Shown piece by piece: positions 15,063 to 20,865 of a stretch of 20,865 bases of DNA. The notes below the pieces were generated by a model. That model was not told the origin of the DNA. It did not search any database and worked only from the letters and a program-made list of their open reading frames with translations. The DNA is from CAYOLL01 sp964404765 [NCBI: uncultured Gemmatimonadota bacterium] (GTDB taxonomy: Bacteria; 4572-55). Each line of letters opens with the position of its first letter. Position 1 is the stretch's first letter. The translations under genes were made by a program, and so were the position numbers. Where the stretch lies: NCBI GenBank assembly GCA_964404765.1, contig CAYOLL010000108.1, positions 1 to 20,865 of the forward strand, read 5' to 3'.

Positions 15063-18000
15063 GCGCCTTGCACACCTATCTTTCCCAAGACCGCCTACGT
15101 GCCCTATCGCGCGGCGAGACCTTGCCCGACCGCACCACCGGCGCAGCCCTCTTTGCCGACATCTCCGGCTTTACCCCGCTGACCGAAAAGCTGACCCAGG
15201 AGTTGGGCCAGCGTCGCGGCATCGAAGAGCTGACCCGACAAATCAACGCCGTCTATGACGCGCTGATCGGCGCCATCGAGGTGCGCGGCGGCAGCGTCAT
15301 CAGCTTTGCCGGGGATGCGATGACCTGCTGGTTTGATGGAGAAATAGAGTTAAGGGGTTTCCAAAAACCCTTAGGGTCTGGCCTGCACGCGGTGTCAGCG
15401 GCATTGCAAATGCAAGCGACCATGTCTGCCTTCCCGCAATTGGGCTTGAAAGTTGCCGTCACGAGCGGTCCGGCGCGGCGTTTTGCCGTAGGCGATCCGG
15501 CGATTCAATTGCTGGACACCATCGCCGGGGCGACGATTGCCCGCTTAGCGACCGCCGAGCATCTGGCCGCCCGCGGCGAAGTCGTGATTGACACCGCCAC
15601 TGCCGCAGCTTTGGCCGATGCCATACAAATCCGCGAATGGCGCACCGACCCGGACACGGGTGAGCAATTTGCCGTCATTCAGAACTCCCCCTTAGAAAAG
15701 GGGGGCGGGGGGTTGTCCCAAGAAGAACTAAGGGGTTTCCAAAAACCCTTAGAGTCTGTTGGGGTCGATTTGAATGGACAACCCCCTTTATCCCCCTTTT
15801 CTAAGGGGGATGCTGCGCTGCGCCCGTGGATTTTGCCCGCCATCTACGAGCGCGAACAAAGTGGCCACGGCTCATTTTTGACCGAACTGCGTCCGGCGGT
15901 GGCGCTCTTTTTGCGTTTTATCGGCCTGGATTATGACGGCGACGCGCAGGCCGGGGAAAAATTAGATGGACTGATGCGCCGGATGCAAGTCGTCTTTGAT
16001 CGTTACGACGGAACCCTTTTGGATTTGATCATCGGCGACAAGGGCAGTTTCATCTACGCAGTCTTTGGCGCGCTGACCGCCCACGAAGACGACGCCCGCC
16101 GGGCTGTCAAAGCCGCGTTGGAATTGCGCGAGGCGGCAAAGGCGATCCCCGATTTAGCCCCGGTGCAGATCGGCCTCAGCCGAGGGACGATGCGTACGGG
16201 CGCGTACGGCGGCACGACCCGGCAGACGTATGGCGTTCTGGGCGATGACGTGAACTTAGCCGCCCGATTGATGCAGGCCGCCGCGCCGGGCGAGATTTTG
16301 CTCAGCGAGTCTGTCTATAAAGCGGCGAGCTATCATTTCCATTTTGCGCCGCAGCCGCCTCTAACCGTAAAAGGCAAAGCCGCCCCGCTGACCGTCTTTA
16401 CCGTCACCGACGAGCGGCAGCATCGGGCCATCCGTTTGCAAGAGCCGCACTATGTCTTGCCCATGGTCGGCCGTCAGGCGGAGCTGCAACTGATTCGCGA
16501 TAAGTTGGATTTGACTTTGGAAGGCAAATCGCAAATTATCGGCATCGTGGGCGAGGCGGGTTTGGGCAAATCGCGCTTAACCGCCGAGGCGATTCGCGCG
16601 GCCCGCGCAAAAGGTTTTGCCGCTTACGGCGGCGCGTGCCAATCCGACGGCGTCAATACGCCCTATCTGGTCTGGAAGTCCGTCTGGTCGGCGTTCTTTG
16701 ATGTGAACCCCGAATGGACGCTCCCCGAACAAATCAGCCTACTGGAAAATGAGCTTAGGAGCCGCGCCCCGGGTCGTGTCCAGGCCCTGCCGCTGTTGGG
16801 CGTTCTGCTGAATCTGGACATTCCCGATAACGATTTTACCAAATTCCTCGAACCCAAATATCGGCAAAGCGCGCTTTATGCCCTGTTAGAAGATTGTCTG
16901 CGGGCGGCGGCCAAAGACGAACCGATCTTGATCGTCATCGAAGACCTGCACTGGATTGACGCCCTGTCCAGTGACTTGCTGGAAAAATCGGCGCGGGCCT
17001 TGACCGGCAGTCCCATCTGTTTCGTCACGGTCTATCGTCCGCCGGAATTAACCCGCGTAGCCGCGCCGCGACTGGAGTCCATGCCCAATGCCGTTAAGAT
17101 TGCGCTAACTCAACTCCGCGCCGACGAGGCCGCCCAGGCCGTACAAGCCAAGGTGACGCAGTTGTATCCCGGCGGCAGCGGGGTCGTGCCGCCGGAATTG
17201 GTGGACAAGCTGATGACACGGGCGCAGGGCAACCCGTTTTATCTGGAAGAGTTGCTTAATTATCTACACGACCGTCAGCTTGACCCGCGCGATCCGACCG
17301 CGCTGGAAAAAATCGAACTGCCAGACAGTTTGCATTCGCTGATTCTCAGCCGTATTGACCAATTGAGCGAGCAGGAGAAAACCGCCTTGCGCGTTGCCAG
17401 TGTCATCGGGCGCTTGTTCCGCGCCGATTGGCTCGTTGGGTATTATCCCGAGTTGGGAGAGGCGGCGTGCGTGCAAGCCAATTTGGCGCAATTGGCGGAG
17501 ATGGACATCACCGAGCTTGATTCGCCGGAGCCGGAATTAGCGTATTTATTCAAGCATATTGTCACCCATGAAGTGACCTATGAGAGCCTGCCCTTTGCCA
17601 CGCGCGCGAAACTGCACGAGCAGTTGGCGAAGTATTTGGAAACCGTCGGTGTGTCCGTGGACACGATTGCCTTTCATTACGGGCGCAGTGATAATCAGGC
17701 CAAGAAACGCGCATATTATCGGATGGCGGCAGACGCGGCGCAAGCCGTGAGCGCCTTCGCCACGGCGGCGGATTATCTGACGCACCTGCTGGACTTGACC
17801 CCCGCTGATGACCCTACCCGTTCGGCGCTGGCATTGCAACTGGCGAATGTCTACGTCAGCTTGGGCGACTTCCCCGCCGCGCGCGTCGCCATCGGGCAGG
17901 CGCAAACTGCCGCGACAAGCGACACTGACCGCGCCTCCGCACTGGCGTTCTTGGGTGGAATGACGGGTTTCTTAGGCGACTACACTCAAGCACAAACGAT

Positions 18001-18757
18001 TCTCATAGAAGCCGAGCAATTGGCGCGAGCGAGTGGCGACTCACCAGCGTTGTGCCTTGCGCTCTCTGCACTGGGCGGTAATTACTGGCGACTGGGCAAA
18101 CTGGATGATGCCAAAGCCGCACATGAAGAAAGTCTGGAACTCGCGCGTACACAGGGCGATGTGACTCGTGAGTTGTCTGCGCTCATCAACTTAGGGACGG
18201 TGTCAACAGATTTAGATGAACAAGAAAGGCTCTTCACCGAAGTCTACCCACGGGCGGTGGCGATGGGCAACCGCGAGCGGGCGATGGCGGCGCTCAACAA
18301 TCTGGGCACTGTGGCGAATATGCGACAGGATTATGCGACGCAGCAGGTATATCTCCAGCAGGCGTTGGCGCTCGCCCGCGAGATTGGCGCGCAACAGCAC
18401 AGCGCTCTGTATCTCCTCAATCTGGCGGCTGGCGACATTGAACTGGGTCAACTCACCGCCGCCCGTGCGAATTTGCGTGAAGGACTGGCACTGGCGCTAC
18501 GTCTTGGCGCGCTCCCATGGGTGGTGGCGGGGGTGAAGAATTTTGCCGAACTCGCCCACGCCGAAGGGCAGACCGCGCGGGCGTTAGCGTTATATGGCTT
18601 AGCACGCCGCCAGCCCGCTTGGAGCAGTGACGAACAACGCGGAATGGATGCAACATTGACCGAATGGGCGCTCGACCCGTCCGTGGTGGAGGCGGGGATG
18701 AAGGCGGGCGCGGCGTTGGATTGGGACACAACTATACAGGAATTACTAAAAAAATGA
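15059..18757 (+). CDS. Tandem class III cyclase - NTPase - TPR protein (soluble adenylyl cyclase-like), paralog 2
   Basis: The protein is 1232 residues and closely matches paralog 1 over the first ~900 residues. C1 keeps the metal aspartates Asp34 and Asp86. C2 keeps Asp327 (GDKGSFIYAVFG) and the Asn399/Arg403 pair in GDDVNLAARLM. As in paralog 1, each domain supplies half of one active site. The NTPase has Walker A GIVGEAGLGKS (495-505) and Walker B around Asp629. The C-terminal TPR region (~900-1200) is unlike that of paralog 1, shorter and less regular, and ends L-D-W-D-T-T-I-Q-E-L-L-K-K, so the sensing part appears swapped or fast-evolving. Its ATG overlaps the stop of a lost upstream cyclase; no good ribosome site other than AGGAG at 15042-15046 was found. 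Repeat-encoded peptides occur at ~98-108 and ~209-251. Confidence 0.88.
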   Translation: MSALHTYLSQDRLRALSRGETLPDRTTGAALFADISGFTPLTEKLTQELGQRRGIEELTRQINAVYDALIGAIEVRGGSVISFAGDAMTCWFDGEIELRGFQKPLGSGLHAVSAALQMQATMSAFPQLGLKVAVTSGPARRFAVGDPAIQLLDTIAGATIARLATAEHLAARGEVVIDTATAAALADAIQIREWRTDPDTGEQFAVIQNSPLEKGGGGLSQEELRGFQKPLESVGVDLNGQPPLSPFSKGDAALRPWILPAIYEREQSGHGSFLTELRPAVALFLRFIGLDYDGDAQAGEKLDGLMRRMQVVFDRYDGTLLDLIIGDKGSFIYAVFGALTAHEDDARRAVKAALELREAAKAIPDLAPVQIGLSRGTMRTGAYGGTTRQTYGVLGDDVNLAARLMQAAAPGEILLSESVYKAASYHFHFAPQPPLTVKGKAAPLTVFTVTDERQHRAIRLQEPHYVLPMVGRQAELQLIRDKLDLTLEGKSQIIGIVGEAGLGKSRLTAEAIRAARAKGFAAYGGACQSDGVNTPYLVWKSVWSAFFDVNPEWTLPEQISLLENELRSRAPGRVQALPLLGVLLNLDIPDNDFTKFLEPKYRQSALYALLEDCLRAAAKDEPILIVIEDLHWIDALSSDLLEKSARALTGSPICFVTVYRPPELTRVAAPRLESMPNAVKIALTQLRADEAAQAVQAKVTQLYPGGSGVVPPELVDKLMTRAQGNPFYLEELLNYLHDRQLDPRDPTALEKIELPDSLHSLILSRIDQLSEQEKTALRVASVIGRLFRADWLVGYYPELGEAACVQANLAQLAEMDITELDSPEPELAYLFKHIVTHEVTYESLPFATRAKLHEQLAKYLETVGVSVDTIAFHYGRSDNQAKKRAYYRMAADAAQAVSAFATAADYLTHLLDLTPADDPTRSALALQLANVYVSLGDFPAARVAIGQAQTAATSDTDRASALAFLGGMTGFLGDYTQAQTILIEAEQLARASGDSPALCLALSALGGNYWRLGKLDDAKAAHEESLELARTQGDVTRELSALINLGTVSTDLDEQERLFTEVYPRAVAMGNRERAMAALNNLGTVANMRQDYATQQVYLQQALALAREIGAQQHSALYLLNLAAGDIELGQLTAARANLREGLALALRLGALPWVVAGVKNFAELAHAEGQTARALALYGLARRQPAWSSDEQRGMDATLTEWALDPSVVEAGMKAGAALDWDTTIQELLKK
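15349..15380. repeat. In-frame TAAGGGGTTTCC-type palindrome in cyclase 2, site 1
   Basis: TTAAGGGGTTTCC and AAAAACCCTTAGGGTCTG form a stem. It is translated as E-L-R-G-F-Q-K-P-L-G-S-G in the C1 loop after C-W-F-D. A second copy with almost the same sequence and the same reading phase lies at 15727-15758. Confidence 0.8.
15684..15810. repeat. Nested in-frame inverted repeats in cyclase 2, site 2
   Basis: The outer arms are about 33 bp: CTCCCCCTTAGAAAAGGGGG onward at 15686-15717 mirrors CCCCCTTTTCTAAGGGGGA (15792-15810) and the bases before it. They are translated as S-P-L-E-K-G-G-G-G and P-P-L-S-P-F-S-K-G-D. Nested inside is a second copy of the TAAGGGGTTTCC palindrome (15727-15758, E-L-R-G-F-Q-K-P-L-E-S). 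The whole insert is open in frame in the C1-C2 linker. Confidence 0.85.
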
Positions 18758-18761
18758 GCAC

Positions 18762-18898
18762 TTTATATACTGGTCAAAGACCTTTAGAACACTTTTCCGC
18801 GATGTCATTCCAGCGTATTTTTGGCTGGAATCTTCTTGCAGGCAAACAAGATGCCGGATAAAAACACTCCGGCAAGACAGTGTTCTAAAGTATATAAA
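18762..18898. repeat. 137-bp inverted-repeat element downstream of cyclase 2
   Basis: The right end AGTGTTCTAAAGTATATAAA (18879-18898) is the exact complement of the left end TTTATATACT + TTAGAACACT once a 12-base insert (GGTCAAAGACCT, itself dyadic) is removed from the left arm. Two hairpins lie inside: ATTCCAGC/GCTGGAAT and TGCCGGA/TCCGGCA. It resembles a MITE or composite REP element. It begins eight bases after the ATG that overlaps the cyclase 2 stop. Confidence 0.7.
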
Positions 18899-18911
18899 CC
18901 CAACAAGCATT

Positions 18912-18947
18912 AAAAACCCCGGCATTTTAGGAATACCGGGGGTTTTT
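18912..18947. terminator. Bidirectional terminator between cyclase 2 and thiolase
   Basis: AAAAACCCCGGCATT pairs with AATACCGGGGGTTTTT around a short loop, with an A-run on one side and a T-run on the other. It can serve both the plus-strand cyclase gene and the minus-strand thiolase gene. Confidence 0.85.
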
Positions 18948-18977
18948 CATGCGGCAAATTAAAATTTGCTACTCCGC

Positions 18978-20159
18978 TTATTCCCGCTCTACCGCCAGGG
19001 CAACCGCATTGCCGCCGCCGAGACAGAGCGTGGCCATGCCCGTGCGCAAGTTGCGATCCTGCAAGGCATACAGCAGCGTGGTCAAAATGCGCGCCCCGCT
19101 TGCCCCAATCGGATGGCCCAGGGCGATGGCTCCGCCGTGCACGTTGACCCGGTTCCAGTCCCATTCCAGACCGCGGCCGTCGGCAATGGCCTGCGACGCA
19201 AAGGCTTCGTTGGCTTCGATCAAATCCCAATGGTTGATGTTCACGTTCATCTTGCCCATCAGCTTCTTCACGGCCACGATGGGCGCGTCGAACAAGTCCT
19301 TTGGCTCGATGCCGCCGGTGGCGTAATCCACAATGCGGGCCAGCGGCTTAAGGCCCAACTCGCGGGCTTTGGAGGCGGACATGATCACCAGGGCTGCGCC
19401 GCCGTCGTTCAGACCGGGCGCGTTGCCGGCCGTGACCGTGCCGTCCTTGACAAAGGCCGGGCGCAGTTTGGCCAGCGATTCCATGCTTGTGCCGGGACGC
19501 GGGCGCTCGTCCTTTTTGAAAATGATCGGATCGCCCTTTTTCTGCGGCAGTTCCACCGGCACGATTTCGGCGTCGAACTTACCGGCGTTTTGGGCGGCGA
19601 TGGCCTTTTGGGTGCTCTCCACGGCCAGCTTGTCCTGATCTTCGCGGGTGATGCCCCACTTTTTGGCGGTGTGCTCGGCAAAATTGCCCATGTGGACATA
19701 GTCGTAGGCGTCCATCAGGCCGTCGTGCAACATGCCGTCCGTCAGGGTTTGGTTGCCGAACTTGACGCCGCTGCGGATACCGTTGAGATAATGGACGGTG
19801 TTGCTCAAGCTCTCCATGCCCCCGGCCACGATGATGTGGGCGTCCCCGGCGCGAACGGCCTGGGCCGCCAGCATAACCGCCTTCAGCCCGGAGCCGCACA
19901 CTTTGTTGACGGTCATGCAGCCGACTTCCGGCGGGATACCGGCTTTGAGGGCCGCCTGCCGGGCCGGGGCCTGACCCGCGCCGCCCTGCACAACCATGCC
20001 CATAATGACTTCATCCACGAGTTTGGCTTCGATGCCCGCCCGCTTGACCGCCTCTTTGATGGCGATAGCGCCCAATTGCGCCGCGCTCAACGGCGCAAGT
20101 GTGCCGAGAAATTCGCCAATCGCAGTGCGACAGGCGCTAACGATGACAGGTGTTTCCAT
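18978..20159 (-). CDS. Acetyl-CoA C-acetyltransferase (thiolase)
   Basis: The protein is 393 residues, the normal length for biosynthetic/degradative thiolase. The ATG at 20159 follows AAGGAG on the minus strand. The nucleophile is Cys88 in [12 protein letters not shown]. The other catalytic residues are His349 in [18 protein letters not shown] and Cys379 in [24 protein letters not shown] is also typical. It reversibly joins two acetyl-CoA into acetoacetyl-CoA in the cytosol, for beta-oxidation, ketogenesis or polyhydroxyalkanoate-type pathways. The gene is single and convergent to the cyclases, sharing the terminator at 18912-18947. Together with the MmgE/PrpD enzyme 11 kb away it recalls the mmgA and mmgE pair, but adjacency is broken by the accessory island. 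Confidence 0.95.
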   Translation of the reverse strand: METPVIVSACRTAIGEFLGTLAPLSAAQLGAIAIKEAVKRAGIEAKLVDEVIMGMVVQGGAGQAPARQAALKAGIPPEVGCMTVNKVCGSGLKAVMLAAQAVRAGDAHIIVAGGMESLSNTVHYLNGIRSGVKFGNQTLTDGMLHDGLMDAYDYVHMGNFAEHTAKKWGITREDQDKLAVESTQKAIAAQNAGKFDAEIVPVELPQKKGDPIIFKKDERPRPGTSMESLAKLRPAFVKDGTVTAGNAPGLNDGGAALVIMSASKARELGLKPLARIVDYATGGIEPKDLFDAPIVAVKKLMGKMNVNINHWDLIEANEAFASQAIADGRGLEWDWNRVNVHGGAIALGHPIGASGARILTTLLYALQDRNLRTGMATLCLGGGNAVALAVERE

Positions 20160-20190
20160 AAGAGTTCTCCTTGTTGCAAATTGAAAAGTA

Positions 20191-20208
20191 GAAGCGCGGT
20201 TGCGCTTC
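20191..20208 (-). terminator. Hairpin upstream of the thiolase gene
   Basis: GAAGCGC-GGTT-GCGCTTC forms a 7-bp stem. On the minus strand it is followed by TACTTTTC, so it may weakly terminate the decayed antitoxin locus before the thiolase gene. Confidence 0.4.
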
Positions 20209-20235
20209 GAGGTTTATCCTAATTTTTTACGGAAA

Positions 20236-20464
20236 TCAAACGCTGGCCAACTCCGCCGCCGGTTCGTGCACCGACACGACATATTCAGTCAAAACCGACC
20301 GACGCTGACGGGCGCGTTTGGCAATTTCCAGCAGTTCGCGGACGGTTGGGATCAGTTCGCCCACAACTTCCGGCGTAAACGACGCCGTTCCGGGACTTCC
20401 GCAATAAAGGCGTCGTCTTCAGTACTCCAATAAATGATAATTTCATAATTTCATATTTTGGCAT
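20236..20464 (-). pseudogene. Frameshifted HicB-like antitoxin remnant
   Basis: From the minus-strand ATG at 20464 the frame reads M-P-K-Y-E-I, then shifts. Removing one copy of an 8-bp tandem duplication (ATAATTTC at 20437-20444 and 20445-20452) restores K-Y-E-I-I-I-Y-W-S-T-E-D-D-A-F-I-A-E-V-P-E, the typical start of HicB-family antitoxins. After this the frame changes again to an open stretch (F-T-P-E-V-V-G-E-L-I-P-T-V-R-E-L-L-E-I-A-K and on) ending at the TGA at 20236, which was not recognised and may belong to another gene. A 20-codon minus-strand reading frame (20451-20513, start M-T-T-R-Q-K-L-E-E-L) overlaps its start. No HicA toxin is visible. Confidence 0.55.
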
Positions 20465-20561
20465 TTTTCACGCCGACATAGATCAGCTCTTCAAGTTTTT
20501 GTCGGGTGGTCATAATCGCCTCCATCTCTATGTGCACGGCTTGCCGTTATCGCCGCCGATA

Positions 20562-20690
20562 AAAATAGTGTAATTGCTCAAAAAGTGGTGGTAGACCGAA
20601 CCTTGCGAAGGCTTCAGTGCACACTTTCACAAGTTTTGCAGTAAAGCCTTCGCAAGGTTGCCAACGGTTTTTGAGCAGTTACAAAATAGT
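20562..20690. mobile_element. 113-bp MITE (20570-20682) with 8-bp target duplications, IS66-like ends
   Basis: The terminal arms GTAATTGCTCAAAAA (20570-20584) and TTTTTGAGCAGTTAC (20668-20682) match in 14 of 15 positions. Inner arms AACCTTGCGAAGGCTT (20599-20614) and AAGCCTTCGCAAGGTT (20644-20659) are exact complements. The direct repeat AAAATAGT flanks both ends (20562-20569 and 20683-20690). Termini beginning GTAA with 8-bp duplications are the stated hallmarks of the IS66 family. There is no transposase, so movement would need one supplied in trans. Confidence 0.8.
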
Positions 20691-20767
20691 GTGCAACCGC
20701 TTCAGCGTCAACCGGATTGATATAAAACTACATCCCAACATTTGCGTTATCTGCGAGAATTTTTACC

Positions 20768-20816
20768 GCAAAGTTTCGCTGAGTTTTCCTTTGCATAACT
20801 CAGCGAAACACTTTGC
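20768..20816. repeat. Palindromic repeat GCAAAGTTTCGCTGAGTT
   Basis: GCAAAGTTTCGCTGAGTT (20768-20785) is complementary to AACTCAGCGAAACACTTTGC (20797-20816) except for a 2-base insert. It is one of several dispersed-type palindromes in the gene-poor end of the window (20465-20865), where no intact gene is visible. Confidence 0.65.
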
Positions 20817-20865
20817 GAAACTTGTATGTTGAAAGTCATCGCAAAAGTGGATTAGAGATTAGAGA

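Noticed and set aside
18966-20222. 418-codon plus-strand open frame opposite the thiolase gene
   Set aside because: The minus strand encodes a thiolase with all catalytic residues. The antisense frame is His/Gly-rich low-complexity translation typical of GC-rich shadows.
20683-20760. Minus-strand frame F-Y-I-N-P-V-D-A-E-A-V-A-H-Y-F interrupted by the MITE
   Set aside because: It is too short, has no start or family match, and the restored frame stops 4 codons after the MITE site.

Overview
The window looks like a chromosomal segment of a free-living Gram-negative bacterium of the FCB/Calditrichota-KSB1-Zixibacteria kind. The main clue is a secreted M43 metalloprotease with a C-terminal FlgD-like/Por-type sorting domain, which is typical of those lineages. 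Other clues are lipobox and Sec signal peptides and many short palindromic repeat families between (and inside) genes. The lineage is inferred from architecture only; there is no rRNA or marker gene here.

Layout. Positions 1-309 hold an inverted-repeat element. Next come a periplasmic transglutaminase-like/TPR protein (310-2154), an MgtE-type Mg2+ channel (2175-3536) and a DtxR/MntR-type metalloregulator (3631-4299). The M43 protease follows (4746-6488), with a clear terminator. An MmgE/PrpD-family dehydratase (6702-8099) then opens an accessory region. Three small cassettes lie behind it: a BrnT/BrnA-like toxin-antitoxin pair, a small lipoprotein, and an orphan VapB-like antitoxin with a methyltransferase. 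Each cassette is followed by another partial copy of the last ~15-26 codons of the mmgE/prpD gene. Next are two giant paralogous signalling proteins (10453-14643 and 15059-18757). Each has two class III cyclase domains, an STAND/AAA-like NTPase and TPRs, the layout of soluble adenylyl cyclase (ADCY10). A dinB fragment and the C-terminal remnant of a third, lost cyclase gene lie between them. A thiolase (18978-20159, minus strand) ends the region. The last 700 bases are a repeat-rich graveyard with a frameshifted HicB-like antitoxin and a 113-bp MITE with 8-bp target duplications.

How it fits together. The outer genes look like housekeeping: Mg/Mn homeostasis, secreted proteolysis, and beta-oxidation or methylcitrate-type metabolism (MmgE- and MmgA-like enzymes on either side of the island). 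The middle 11 kb is a site of repeated insertion, tandem duplication and loss. Three observations stand out. First, the serial copies of the prpD 3' end resemble att-like scars of stepwise cassette accretion. Second, the cyclase array preserves the tail of a missing member, in which differences from the intact tail are mostly synonymous or conservative. Third, both cyclases carry different palindromic repeat families, in frame, at the same two loops.
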